A DNA stretch of 64,000 nucleotides, taken from contig CAJNDS010002433.1 of the NCBI GenBank assembly GCA_905221605.1, forward strand, positions 292,001-356,000, in the 5' to 3' direction. Source of the DNA: Symbiodinium natans (taxonomy: Eukaryota; Sar; Dinophyceae; Suessiales; Symbiodiniaceae). Position numbers and translations under genes: made by a program. This document shows, in pieces, positions 1-10,959 of this stretch. The notes under the pieces are model-generated. The model made no database searches. It saw nothing but the letters and a program-made list of their open reading frames with translations, and was not told the origin of the DNA. Each line of letters begins with the position of its first letter. Within the stretch, counting starts at the first letter, position 1.

Positions 1-535
1 CTATAGGCTTATCAAGAACACATATGGGGTATATGTTTGAGGGTCATGAGGGATCTGGAGTATTTTTAGCGCTCTCTCTATGAGCGCGTGCACGTACTTT
101 TTTAAATATCAAGTGCATGCTTAGAGCTCCGCGATCCGAGGGAGAGAGCGGGGAGAAGAAACGGGTAAGGAAGAAGAGGGATGGGATCGTCAAGAAGAAA
201 CGAAAGTAAAACATAAGTGTATATTGCGTCGGTAAACCGTCAAGAAGGTCAGACGGAAAAGAAGAAGACGAGCAATGGGGAGGGAGAAAGCGGGAGAGGA
301 GGGTAAGGAAGAACAAGAGGGGGTCCGGTCGTGAAGAAGAAAAGGAGGGGGTGGATATGGGTCTTGGCCGCTACCGTAGTTTTGCTTGTCCTGAACCATA
401 GCTGCTTAAAGCCGGCTTCTTATGTCTCCTAGAAATCTCGGCTAGCTTTCGTTGTCTCCGGCTTGCCGTTCGAGAACTGCTGTGTGTTTAGGAAAATTAT
501 CTGCACTTGAGTGCTCTGAAATACTCACATGAGAG
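1..535 (+). other. Probable intron, purine-rich
   Basis: This stretch precedes the channel exon at 536. It holds GAAGAAG-type purine tracts (about 130-350) and no segment resembling the S5, pore or S6 exons of the paralogues. It is read as intron of a gene entering from the left. Confidence 0.4.
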
Positions 536-1291
536 TGCCTCACCATGAAGGCCGCCAAGGAGAATGATGCAGTCACGGCCGAGCAGTATTCTCGTGAGTC
601 AATCCGGGTTGCACGGACCACGCGGGAGCTCCTGAAGAAGTTTGCTGCGGCATATCACTCTTTTCATGGGGATCACCACCGCCGTCGCCACGGTTTTCCC
701 CATGACGAGCACGACTCCGAGTCCAAGCTCACCTCTCCAGCCAAGGCTTTGTACACAGAGGATGGCATGCATGACAAGATTGCCATGACGAAAGAGTTGT
801 TCCTTCTTGTCATTCAGGATCGTGGTGTTCAGAAGCTTATGGATGACCTGGATCTACCTCATGATCGCGCCAATCTCTTCGAGATCATCGATGCGGATGG
901 CAGCGGCACCCTTCAAATCACAGAGCTCTTGCAAGGCCTCCTGAAGATCCGTGGCGAAATAAACAAGAGTGACACCGTTGCATCCCTTTTGGCCACGAAG
1001 GCCGTGTTCAGCATGCTAAGCGAGATGAAAGAGGAGCAACTCCAGGAGTTCAAAACCATACGGGCAGAGTTCGCTCAGGCTTTGTGCCTCCACTTGGGCA
1101 GGCTATCAAGGCTATCGGCGCAATTGGCGCCACCAGTTCCAGCCCTTGGGGCAAGTGCCACCACATCTTTGCACACGAAAGAACCACCGGAGCAAGACAA
1201 GGGCTCCGAGGGCCCTGTCCTTGATCTGGATCAGGTTCGAACGTCTGCCAAACCCGAGGCCGCGGAAGATGCTGAAGCTCAGCCCTCATGA
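536..1291 (+). CDS. C-terminal exon of an EF-hand voltage-gated cation channel (5' part outside window)
   Basis: The frame opens after an AG at 534-535 (C-L-T then MKAAKENDAVTAEQ) and ends at TGA 1289-1291. It matches the last exons of the two complete channels at 2887-7441 and 47809-54200 from just after S6: MKAAKENDAVTAEQ, RESIRVAR, TRELLKKF, FLLVIQDRGVQKLMDDL, one EF-hand loop DADGSGTLQITE, then LLQGLLKIRGEINKSD. The EF-hand is expected to bind calcium in the cytoplasm and tune gating. A His/Arg-rich insert follows FAAAYHSFHGD, and the last 80 residues (Ala/Pro-rich) differ from the paralogues. No S1-S6 exon lies in bases 1-535, so those exons are left of the window or lost. ATG 545 is an internal Met of the family, not a likely start. 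A 5'-truncated pseudogene cannot be excluded. Confidence 0.75.
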   Translation, partial: CLTMKAAKENDAVTAEQYSRESIRVARTTRELLKKFAAAYHSFHGDHHRRRHGFPHDEHDSESKLTSPAKALYTEDGMHDKIAMTKELFLLVIQDRGVQKLMDDLDLPHDRANLFEIIDADGSGTLQITELLQGLLKIRGEINKSDTVASLLATKAVFSMLSEMKEEQLQEFKTIRAEFAQALCLHLGRLSRLSAQLAPPVPALGASATTSLHTKEPPEQDKGSEGPVLDLDQVRTSAKPEAAEDAEAQPS

Positions 1292-2886
1292 GTTCCATGA
1301 GACGCAGTGAGTTGAGGCCTCAGCCCGCACGAACTTCTCTCTGTTGACGGGGGCCATTCTTGCAAAGCCTGCCGGGGAGTGTTCGAATATGAATGCTTTC
1401 GTTCCAAGACTCCATCCTGTGTGTTTTTCATGTGCGAGCGTGTGTGTGTGTGTGTGCACGCTCGCGCACTCTGGCTTTACCATTATCCAGTCGTGCAAAG
1501 CACTACTGCGCCTATCTGCATCTGCAAGGTTGTTTCCTATTTCACCTTGCAGGTCGACCAGACATGAGTCACTTAAGAGGTGTTAATGTTCGCGGACGTT
1601 GCTGCAAGTCGAGGTTCCGTAGTGCAGTCGCTGGCAGAGGCTGTTGGGTCAACTCGGGAGTAGATGGATGTATGAGACGTTCATTCTGGCATCTAAGCCT
1701 CATTGCCTCAGCCGTGCGACTAGCAGTAAGGAGCAGCGGCTCTTTTTTCGCGTCCTCGTGTGTCCTCGTCATCTTCTCTTGAAACAAGATGTCTCACCTA
1801 AAGCGGTCGGCTGACTTGCAGCTGCATGCGCAAAACCGCAAAATGATGGTTATTGGATGGGCAGCTGTTGTTTGTTGAGGGAGTTGACTTGTGTTCGCTG
1901 CCACCAGCAGGACTGTTCTCCGAAAAGGGACGAATTGCGCTGTGTTTAGCAGCTTCTGCGAACACCTGCCAGCCTGTCAGGAAGAGGCCCTGTGAGTGGC
2001 AGCAGCGCGCTTCAGATGTGTTTGAGCCACAGTGACCAATGTTGCACCAAAGTGTATGCATGACGAGCTACACCCCTCTGGCTACGCTCAACTTGTCTTT
2101 GCACAATGTGGAGTACTGCGGCTCCACCAACAATTGCAAGCTCCACGTCTGGCAGAAGATCGAAAACGTCGAGCACCACACCCTGGTCGACTTGCTACGT
2201 GCTGGGTCTAGCTTCTAGATGTTCTTGGCGGCTCCAGCGCGAACTAGTATTTAGCAGTCTTGGTGGAGAGTTTACCTGAACAGCGCATCACCCCGCGTAG
2301 ATGGGCTGCTTGCGATCTCCGCTGCCGTTGCTTCTCAAGCAGGGTCAGGGAAGGCCTGGCGCTTCACCAGGCCTTCAGCCTCCCAAGCCGAAAGCTGCGA
2401 GTCAGGCAAGGGCGTGGCGGCGTGGCGTGCGCACGTGTACGTATTACATCGTGCGGCTGCTAGTTTGGTCGGTTCCAGAGACTAGAATGACTAGAAAGCA
2501 TGCCGCTGTCCAGAAAGTTGTGCCGAGCCGTCCGCAACATGCATTGATTCCTTAGATTAGCAAGGTCCATTCTTGGAGTACAGGCCGGAAGTAATCAACA
2601 TCGCCGTATCCGCATTCGTGCATCCTGCAGCTCTTTCGGCTTTAGAGCATGAAGCCCGGCGAAAACAAGGAGGACAGTGATCCGAGTTGACTTGCAGAGG
2701 GCTGTGTAGGAGTTGGTGTGGAACTACAGTCATCATGACTTCCCTATTTTGCTCATGGTTACCTTGTGCTGCAGAACCTTTCAGCAAGCTTGTAGACTTG
2801 TGAGCTGTTGCTGGTGCGTTTGCGCCCGTTGATACTTGCCTGCCTCAGCCGCTACGGGCTCAGGAAGAGGTTTGTCTTCCGGAGCC
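1292..2886. other. Intergenic stretch between tandem channel genes
   Basis: No convincing gene is seen. A (GT)n microsatellite lies at about 1439-1456. The short frames on both strands here lack recognisable motifs. The last 60 bases contain CAG acceptor-like sites before the ATG at 2887, which could serve cis- or spliced-leader trans-splicing. Confidence 0.5.
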
Positions 2887-5800
2887 ATGGACAGGGATCG
2901 TTTTGCCGAACTTCTGGATGCATCATTGCAGGATTTCAGACAGCAGCTGCTAGATGCCTTCCTGGAGGGACCCAATAACCAAGATGGCCAAGATGGCCAA
3001 AGCTCGCCAGCGACGTCTATGTCTCCCGTGACTCCTGTGATGCCTCTGGGCCCCAAAGAGATTGAGGCAGGTTCTGCCAAGGACAAGGACAAGGACAGCG
3101 CATTGGAGGCATCTGCCTGGAAGAAGGTGGAGCGGCTGTTTCCATCCAAGGAAAGGGGTGTCTCCGTTCAAACAGACCATTCTGATCGAAACTCAAACTC
3201 CGTGGGCAAGACTAGTTCACTGACGCCATCGGAAGAAGTAGATTTGGCCCCGGCGCCCGTCTTCAATGCCCGCTCCTCCAAGTATCTGCGGTCTGGGCTG
3301 ATAGGGGTAAACACCGAAGAGGCCATGGCAATTCGCCATCGGCTGCGTGTTCGTTTAGGAGCCCTCTCCTCGAAGACCTTAGTGTCCGGCAAGTCTTTGC
3401 TCGACGCAGTGGCAGCTTTGGGACTGACGAAGTACTCAGAGCCAGAAATGAATGACATGATCAATGTCCTGGCGGACTTCGTCAACCTCTCATTTGAGAC
3501 AGAACCTGCAGACAAGTCCGATGGGGAGATGCATGAGGAGGACTTGGAGATCTTTTTCTTCAACCGCAGGGACTCGAGGCGGGGACAGGCCAAAGACAGG
3601 CGAGGCTCAAAGCCTCAAAGTAACTTTAAACAGAGTTGTGGTGGCGATGTGCTCACACATGGTTGTTGTAATTTTCATGATGTAAAACATCCAGGGCATG
3701 CCAAAGCGTTTACCAGTGTCTTGAAGATCAATCAGAAAAATGAGGCCCTGCGGAAGAGTTTGCACCTAAAGCAAGTTGACAGTGGCTTGGGCTGAGCCTG
3801 GTACGTACAGTACAGGGTCATCCTCTGAGGTGTTGCAAGATCAGGCCCCAAAGCCGAAGCCACACACCAGTAGCCCGGAATCCCCGCCAGCAAATTACTG
3901 GTAGCGTAAACCGGACAGTGTTTAAACCACCCTTTGGACAGATGCAGGTTGGCCGTTTGTTCTACATGTGAGCTGCAGGGCGTTGAGTGCACGGAAAAGT
4001 TAAAGTTTAAACGTGCAAGCCTTTCCAAGCTTTGCCTCTACAGGTCGTATGGCTCGCCGGTGTGGGAGTGGCCTACTGCAGCTGAACTGCCGCAAGCTTC
4101 AATGCGTCGAAGTGTCACTGGGAACATGTCACACTGGGCAGAGAAGCATCCACGGAGCTGCTTCAATGTTATCCCGGCACAGGCACTCATGGAGATGTTT
4201 CTCTCACAGGAGACAGAACTTCACAAGCGGATTTTTGGGCCGAAGCTTTTGGGCCAGTTCAGAGCCATCAAGGAAATTTTGTTGGCCGGTGATACCAACA
4301 AGCTTGTGGCAGAGCTGACTTTTGTACGGATCAACGACCTGGCAGCACCTCCTGAGCCAGTACATCCACTGATGCCTAGTAGTAGAGTAGGTAACCTTTA
4401 ACCTTTTTGGGGTAGTATAACCCCCTGATAATCCCAAAGGTTAACCTCTAATTCCCCCACGATTACTGGACTAAGGATGTACATTGAGCCGTTGGTGGCA
4501 ATCCTCATCGTCGGGAATGGCGTCATGATTGGTTTGCAGACGGAGCCAGGGTTTGACGAATGGACCGGCTGGACCTATGTCGAGCTCATCTTTGCCGCCT
4601 TCTTGCTCTTGGAAATCGCCTTGCGCATGCACCTTCTGCGGTGTCGCAGCTATTGGTGTGGGCCGGAGCGTTACTGGAATTGGTTTGATTTGTTCCTGGC
4701 GGCCACGGGGATCTTTGACATCACAGTCCAGCTGGTTCGCCAGGAAAGGTCGGACTTCGCGGGCACATCGCTTTTGCGATTCTGCCGATTGATTCGCTTG
4801 GTTCGCATTGTCAAGGTCCCCGGCCCAAAGCAGAGGTAGAGAGAGAGAGAGAGATAGTGCACAGAAGAAGAAGAAAAAGAAGAAGAAGAAGAAGAATAAG
4901 AAGAAGAAGAAGAGGAGACAGAGAGCAGGGGATAGTTTTGACAGAAAAGGTACGTTTCTCCAACGCAAAAGCAAGTCCAACTTGTCGATGTTCCTTCCTT
5001 CACCCACCCTTTCCGACAAGGTGTTTCGAATCAAATTCATGAAGGACCTTCGTCTCATGGTGAAGGGCCTTGTCGCGGGAGTGCGAACTCTCACGTTGGC
5101 TTTTTTCCTGCTCTTTGCCGTGCTTTACGTCATCTCCGGCTTCGCGACGATGACCATTGGCAGTGACAGCCGAACGCGGGACCTTGGTCTGGAAGAGTAC
5201 TTCTACAACATCCCTTCTGCCATGTTCACAGCCTTCCGATGCTTCAACGGTGAGTGCGTGAACGAGAAAGGTGAGCCCATCAACTATTTGCTTGCAGATG
5301 CTTTCGGCTTGCCGTTTCGTCCTCGGTTGCTCTGTCTAGGTTGTCATCTTACGGTTAGAGTGGGAACCGGAAGGGGAAGCAGAGAGTCGAGTTGTCGTGA
5401 CGTAAGAGTCTTCCAGGTCAGGGTCGTTGTGTGTTGCCGTGTTTTTTCAAATTCATCTTTTCAAAACTGCATCCCGCATGTTGTCTCGCCTACTTACCTC
5501 CCTCGCTCCCTCGTTTGATATTTTCTCTCTGGGGTGGGTCTCCTTCTTACGGTCGCCCACCTCGACTTTTTTACTTGAATGTTCTTCGTCTCTCTATTTC
5601 TCCTCCCCTTCCTTTGCCGTTGACCCTAGCTTTGAAAACTACCCGTGCCTCCCTCATTCGCGATGTCTTTGCTCTCTCTTACTTATTCTAGCTTGCGGTT
5701 CAGGGTTCCTTCTTCGTTTTCGTGACTTCGGGTTATTTCTAGGGTTTGTGGATGGATAGTTCAGCCATGTCGTTATGTCCGCAAAAAAAAGTCCTGGTTG

Positions 5801-7441
5801 TCATGGTTGCTGGTTTTTTTTTTTGCATTGTCTGTTGCTTTTTCCCGCCTCAAGCTTGCTTTTCGGCTTTTCAGCTCTATCATGGTCTGATTTCTCTTTG
5901 AGATTCATGGTCATTAAAGAACAGGAGAGTGTTCACGTAGCTGTCTTCCACATCTGTACATGTTTCCTGTGATATTTGTTCTTTTCAAACTGAAATCTTG
6001 CTGTGTCCTTAGTGCTTGCTGCTATATCTTGATCTAAACTTTCCGTGATCGGTTGCTAGTCGTGCTTGCATAACTTGATAACCCACCGACATTGCACAAG
6101 TATCTTGTGTTGTATTGAACTCCTTTGTCAACCTGTGTCGTGGTTGTGCTGCCTCGTCTTAACCGATGATCACCGTAAAAATCAGCTCCGTCCCATTCCC
6201 GGGATTTGTCCACGTTCGAGCTGGTACATTCTAAACATTCGCTTCGGCCGCAGCCGTGCAGCAGAGGCCCCCTCTGTTTCCCCGAAAGCTGAAGTGACAA
6301 AGCTGTGCAGGGCAAGCTTCTGTTCGGGGCCATGCCGATTCGAAATCTCAGTCGGCCTTGTCCTTTGTTCTATATTTTTGCACAGGCAGGGCTCCGGAGA
6401 GAAGATGCCCTGGCAAATCTCCCCAGGCAGTTCATTGCACTAACACACAAGAGACAGTGAGGATTCATCACCCACACCGATCAATGCAGGCGCGAGGAAG
6501 AGCAAACTATACATCTTTCCATACATGTTGGCGCACATCTACAACTGCATGACATGTACGTATCCTCATGCGTCGGGGTGCGTTGAGGTTCATAATATGC
6601 TATGTCGTCAGCTACATGCGCCTTGGCTCGCCGAATGGTTTTCCACTTGTTCCAGCTACAAATTCCCTGAACATAGCTCAATTTCTCATGTTCAGCCCTG
6701 TTAAACCCTATAAAGAGCAAGCACAGGCTTGTGACCATGGGGATTTTCAATGTGATCCTTGCTGTGTATGTCGACATCACTATGAAGGCGGCAAAGGAGA
6801 ACGATGCCGTCACGGCAGAGCAACATGCCAGGGAGTCCATCCGTGTTGCCAAAACCACCAGGGAGTTGTTGAAGAAATTTGCCGCTGCCTACCACGTTTT
6901 CGCTGACATGGAAGACGGCAAGACCAAGCTTGACAAGTTGCCCTCGCACATGCTCTTCACGGAGGATGGGATGCAGGATAGGATTGCCATCACGAAGGAA
7001 CTCTTCCTGCTGGTCATCCAGGATCGTGGCGTGCAGAAGCTGATGGATGACCTTGAGCTGCCACCAGATCGCGCCAATCTCTTCGAGATCATCGATGCAG
7101 ATGGCAGCGGCACCCTTCAAATCACGGAGCTCTTGCAGGGACTCCTCAAGATCCGTGGCGAAATAAACAAGAGTGACACCGTGGCATCCCTTTTGGCCAC
7201 AAAGGCCTTGCAGGGCATTGTGGAGGCTCTGAAGGAGGAGAACATGCAGAACTTCTCCAAGCTTTACCAAGAGCTTGAGCGCCAGCATGCCGAGTCCTGT
7301 ACCCATGTGACGAGAGTGATGTCGAAGACCAGGCTCCGAACCCAGTCCAGGTCCAGGGCGTCTCCGAAAGACTTGACGAGCTTGGATGCACCCCTTCGAC
7401 CAGACGACTTGCCCCCCGAAACTGAGTTGGAGCCCCCCTGA
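2887..7441 (+). CDS. EF-hand voltage-gated cation channel, complete paralogue (six exons)
   Basis: Exons inferred by comparison with the 47809 paralogue: 2887-3599, 4044-4370, 4476-4815, 5021-5313, 6588-6617, 6727-7441; the sum is 2418 nt, 805 residues. The start MDRDRFAELLDA aligns with the paralogue start MEAVDFADTIDR. Residues about 150-205 hold the shared block RHRLRVRLGALSSKTLVSGK. S1 begins near 349 (IEPLVAILIVGNGVMIG), followed by S2, S3 (WFDLFLAATGIFD) and S4 near 440-460 (LLRFCRLIRLVRIVK, five charges spaced by three). Then come S5, a pore with MFTAFRCFNGEC, S6 (YVVSYMLVTMGIFNV) and an EF-hand loop DADGSGTLQITE near 691. FRC-x-(T/N)GE resembles the filter of calcium-channel repeats, so a calcium- or cation-conducting plasma-membrane or organelle channel is inferred. 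The introns begin GC, GA, GT, GT and GC; all end AG and resume with G. Exon five is only 30 nt. Confidence 0.87.
4371..4479 (+). mobile_element. Introner-like element forming a GA-AG intron in the channel gene (family A, copy 1)
   Basis: Between channel codons for HPL and MYIEPL lies a 101-bp element (4375-4475), with GATG duplicated exactly on both sides (4371-4374 and 4476-4479). Its ends are short inverted repeats, CCTAGT and ACTAAG. Inside is a longer inverted repeat: GGTAACCTTTAACC...GGGG against CCCAAAGGTTAACC. Splicing GA(4371)...AG(4475) removes the element plus one GATG and restores the family sequence and length exactly; left in, it would place a TAA at 4399-4401 in frame. The structure matches intron gain by a small DNA transposon. 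Confidence 0.75.
4816..5020 (+). other. GT-AG intron with purine microsatellite
   Basis: Intron 3 of the channel gene. Both exon-intron junctions read CAAG|GT, so the donor and acceptor are embedded in a direct repeat. The middle holds (GA)n and (GAA)n tracts at about 4838-4915. Removing it joins RIVK to VFRIK, matching RIVKVFRMK of the paralogue. Confidence 0.75.
5314..6587 (+). other. Large intron of the channel gene
   Basis: A 1274-nt GT-AG intron between the pore exon (ending GLP) and the 30-nt S6 micro-exon. It is pyrimidine-rich on the + strand in its first half (5440-5680). No gene or element was recognised inside. Junctions read CC|GTT and GAG|GTT. Confidence 0.6.
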
Positions 7442-8142
7442 GAGAATATTCTGATCAAAGTGGAAGAAGATCGTTGGAGTTGGTTGAATTCAAAAATGTC
7501 TGGTGTGTCACTCCTTGATTGTACAGACAGCTTTCAGAGAACCCAAATGTGGCATGTTTGCTTGGGAGTGAACTGCAGCGAAGCTGCGACCGACCCAAGC
7601 GCTGGCCACACCGATAATGTCATGGTTGCAGGTGCTACGGCCCAGTGCAAAGCGTCACTCTTAAGCTTTGAAGTGTTCCCAGGCTTTGATTTGTGTTCTG
7701 CCGTGCTGGTGAATGAGTTCATTGGGCAGTGCTGCAGCCTTCGCGAAAAACATTACATCTGGCATCTAGGCTTTTCAATTTTTCAGCAGACTTGCGCTGA
7801 AATTTGCGCTTTGTCTTGCCAGACCATGACCGACACAGCCAAATAGATGCACAGGACTTCCATTCCGCTCGAAGTGCTCGTTCTGTGACAAGCATTCTGC
7901 ACTCCCTCCAGACTGTGAGAATTCAGTAGGGAGCGACCAATCTTGCTCATGCTGCTGATGTAGGCTGCGTACATGAGTCGCAACAGGTTTGGGCGACCAT
8001 TTTGCAACAAGGGTTTGTCACAAAGTCGTTTTGTTTGGGGCCCGTAGTGGGACAAATGGCGGACATTTTGAGCCGCATGCGGCATAATCTGGCGAGGAGC
8101 AAATCATCCTAATCCAGCCAGCTTCAGACTACCAGATAGACG
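7442..8142. other. Stretch without a recognised gene
   Basis: Downstream flank of the channel gene. A 128-codon frame at 7460-7846 has no recognisable motif and a composition unlike the confirmed exons. Nothing else was seen. Confidence 0.4.
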
Positions 8143-8400
8143 ATGCTTTCCGAACATGTGGTGGGGTGCAGGATGGAGCACAAGAGGAGAAGGCTAAGAC
8201 GGGTGGACCTCGCAACAGCGCTGGCCAGCATGAGCTCTTCCAGGCGCCTTTGCTCTTGTGATGCGCGGGTGCATGTACGGTGGTTTACGACATCTGACAC
8301 TGGCCAGGAGTGGTCGAGTTTCCGCATGCAGCAGATCAAGGATGTGGTGACTTGGGAACTGGAAAGGCTGTCGCAGGACCTGCATGAGCAACTTGCCTGA
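8143..8400 (+). CDS. Hypothetical ORF, possibly an upstream exon of the fragmented channel gene
   Basis: This 85-residue frame starts at ATG 8143 and ends TGA. Its last third (FRMQQIKDVVTWELERLSQD) looks like an amphipathic helix with acidic and basic residues, similar in style to the N-terminal helices of the two complete channels. No family match is recognised. It lies on the same strand, 4.4 kb before the S1 exon of the channel at 12853, so it could be an N-terminal exon, a separate small gene, or chance. Confidence 0.3.
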   Translation: MLSEHVVGCRMEHKRRRLRRVDLATALASMSSSRRLCSCDARVHVRWFTTSDTGQEWSSFRMQQIKDVVTWELERLSQDLHEQLA

Positions 8401-9228
8401 CAGAAGCCAGGCCGTGTCGCTGTGAAGCCCACTCTTTGCCACACACGAGCATCACTTTTTAAATGATCACGTGGCAAGGCAAATTTTCGGTTCCCAGTAC
8501 CAGATTTCGAGCCTGCTGGGGCCAGCTAACAGGCCGGGCCATTTCCATTCACCTGTTGCACAGCACAGCCGTCGCTTGAGCTTGGCAGGCACTCTCGCAT
8601 GCCGGCAGTCCTCGAGCAGACGGCAGAGCTGCAGCCGCCACAGTTTGACAAAGGCCCATGGTGGCCTTTGCTTTCACTAGCTTCGGGGGGTTGAGGCGGG
8701 CTTGATGAACTTCATGCAGCCTCATCGCTTGCGACGCTGTGCGCAGGTCCTCGTCACAGCACACAGTCACAGCCCCTTGGCAGTGGATGGGTCACAACAC
8801 TTCGCAATGCCAGGCGGCTTTGCAACCAGCAGTGGATGCTTCAGGTGACGAATGATCACATGACAGGTCCTGTTGTACACATCTCTCGAGAGTTGTGCCG
8901 AGGCAGACTTCATCCTCTTCTGGGATCACAGGCACAGTTAGAAGCAGCTGATCGCAACAAGTAGTATCATTGTCCAGCTCCGTTTTTCGTGGTTTTATGA
9001 TGGGACACTGCGCCGTGACGCTCTGCGACATAGACATGCTCGGGCTTGAGATTCGGAGGAGTGAACTTCAGAGCTAGAACATTGAAGCATTCAGGCACTT
9101 GTCCAGAGCATCTAAGGAAACTCTGGCAGGAAGAAGACCCCGTGACTTGTTTGAAGCCGTGCTGTTTAGCACGTTGCGCTTGCATTCTCTCGAAGCTGGC
9201 TGGCTGCGGCATTCAGGTCTTCACTTGA
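8401..9228. other. Stretch without a recognised gene
   Basis: Overlapping short frames occur on both strands, none with motifs. No repeat of note precedes the telomere-like tract. Confidence 0.4.
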
Positions 9229-9301
9229 CCTAAACCCTAAGCCGTAAGCCCTAAACCCTAAACCCCCTAAACCCAAAACCCATAAACCCCGAAACCTAAA
9301 C
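9229..9301. repeat. Degenerate telomere-like tract (CCCTAAA orientation)
   Basis: About ten copies of CCCTAAA with substitutions and length changes (CCTAAG, CCCCTAAA, CCATAAA). The degeneracy suggests an old insertion. Confidence 0.85.
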
Positions 9302-9411
9302 GACACTCCTGGGTTTCCGCTGGCTTCAACCGCTAGGGAATCTCGCTCTAGATAGTCAGGGTGCGGTGGAGGACGAATCGATGTCTCTAAGCTGCTGATC
9401 GTTCAGGATGA

Positions 9412-9546
9412 AATTTTCGTGTGGGCTTCGTTTGCAAGAAGGTGGCAGAGGACTTTAATGTAAATGAAGCCACACCCGAAGAAATTCTCATCTGGGCCTC
9501 ATTGAACACGGCCATGCCCGGACAAATCCTGTACATGCAGGCTTGA
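9412..9546 (+). CDS. Candidate exon, unknown protein
   Basis: An open frame of 44 codons between stops contains VGFVCKKVAEDFNVNEATPE and then ILIWASLNTAMPGQILYM. Codons show the G-rich first position seen in confirmed exons here. It is not recognised; it may belong to the N-terminal part of the channel gene downstream or to another broken-up gene. Confidence 0.3.
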   Translation, partial: NFRVGFVCKKVAEDFNVNEATPEEILIWASLNTAMPGQILYMQA

Positions 9547-9599
9547 CGTGGTTTGGCGGTCGGGTGGGTGTGTGTGTGCGTCCGTGGGTGCGTGGGTGG

Positions 9600-9660
9600 T
9601 GTGGATACATACATGTATATATATATATACACATAAATATGTATACACATACATACATTG
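9600..9660. repeat. (TA)n/(CATA)n microsatellite
   Basis: A mixed TATA and ACATAC run centred on 9610-9655. Confidence 0.8.
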
Positions 9661-9739
9661 TTCCTAGACAAATTATGTATGTAGATAGGTTATTTGCTTC
9701 TTCAAGTTTTCTATGTAGGATGGTATATAGAAAAATAAA

Positions 9740-9840
9740 AGCGGAGAGAGCCTCAGGCATGCGCCGACCCTGTTCCTGGAGGATGTCCCTTCTGAGGCAA
9801 ACTCCGAGGATTCGCACGGGCAGGCCATGGAAGGGGTTCG
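9740..9840 (+). CDS. Candidate exon, unknown acidic peptide
   Basis: The frame reads SGESLRHAPTLFLEDVPSEA then NSEDSHGQAMEG before running into a telomere-like tract. Codon pattern and acidic/Ser composition look coding, similar to linker regions in channel N-termini. No domain is seen. Confidence 0.35.
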
Positions 9841-9936
9841 GGTTCAGGGTTTAGGGGTTAGGGCTTAGGGTTTAGGGTTTTATTGTTTAAGGTTTAGGGT
9901 TTAGGATATGGGTTGAGGGTTTAGGGTTTAGGGTAG
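9840..9936. repeat. Telomere-like tract (TTTAGGG orientation)
   Basis: Imperfect TTTAGGG copies, orientation opposite to the tract at 9229-9301 about 600 bp upstream. A GC-rich C-run block follows at 9993-10030. Confidence 0.85.
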
Positions 9937-10830
9937 TCCTGGGTCAAAAAAAGGGTTCGGGCTTAGGGGAAAGGGCATTCTAAGGATTAGGGTCGCCCCC
10001 GCCCCCCCCTCCCCCTCCGCCCCAGCCCCCCCCCGAATCCCTCTTAAAGAACCCCTCAAAAGGGACCCGTAGTTTTTCAGAAACTCCTGTGTTCTGAGCC
10101 ATTAGAACCAAGGCAAGCCCCCCCACCAGCAGAACAGCAGGAAGAGCTATTCTCACATGATGGCAGACATTGACAATACTTCTGTTAAAGGGGATTGGAG
10201 GTGAAAAGGGGGTGGATCGCTGGCCTGCAGGCTCCATCAAGCCCGCCCAAGAATCGCCCGGCGCTGAGAGGGAGACGGCCAGTGGCCTGCAGGGTCTCTT
10301 GTTTTGCTTATGAGTTTCGGGGCCGCGAGCACTAGGGACCATAACTTGCAACAACCCCCAGATGGCAGACTTCTGCGAGAGAAGTCTAAAATTTTTGTTG
10401 AATGCCAAGAATGGGCCTCCGGCTTTTCTAATCTGTCAGCTCCGGACTTGGCGAGGCTGCACTTCCACCCGTGCTCCATAGCTTCCTTGGCATGGCTAAG
10501 AGTACAGGGGCCAGAGGGCGCCAAGCCAAGCCTGTGGAGCGTGATTCCCGCGCACGCGTAGAGGTTTTCCAGGTCTAGGGTTCCCAGAGCAAGTTGGGCC
10601 TGCATGCAGCAAGGGCGGTGAGGGGTGGTCCTTTCGACTCCAGGGTGCGAGGGTTCTGCACACCTTGGCGGTCATAGTTGCTCTTCCTGTCTATGGGTGA
10701 GTCCCACTCATGAGGCACAAATTTTCCGGGAGAAGGGCTAGATTTCATTGGTTTATGTGGGCTTTGCACGCAAGTATCTGCCTATGTCTGAAACTCCTCC
10801 GTTTACGGTGGTCTTCCGCGCTTCATCGCT
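9937..10830. other. Stretch without a recognised gene
   Basis: A C-rich run (about 9993-10040) is followed by unremarkable sequence. Frames on both strands at 9980-10605 overlap and none carries a motif. Confidence 0.4.
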
Positions 10831-10959
10831 GGAAGTAGAAGCTGTAAGCCTGGGCTTCCTAGCTATATTGTTGAGCAAGTTCGAGATACTCAGATCGTTC
10901 CCCAGTTCGAAGTGGTTTCTGACCAGTTTGTCCAGAAAGCAAAAACGGTACCATCCTAG
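10831..10959 (+). CDS. Candidate exon, unknown protein
   Basis: A 43-codon frame ending TAG reads YIVEQVRDTQIVPQFEVVSD then QFVQKAKTVPS. The valine/charged pattern is coding-like and loosely recalls cytoskeletal VPV-type repeats, but no family assignment is justified. Confidence 0.3.
   Translation, partial: GSRSCKPGLPSYIVEQVRDTQIVPQFEVVSDQFVQKAKTVPS

Noticed and set aside
4471-5094. 207-codon minus-strand frame
   Set aside because: Antisense shadow of the channel exons 4476-4815 and 5021 onward plus the purine microsatellite intron.
4808-5518. 236-codon + frame containing a poly-lysine stretch
   Set aside because: It reads through the purine-rich intron 4816-5020; only the part after 5021 is the true channel exon, and the part after 5313 is intron.
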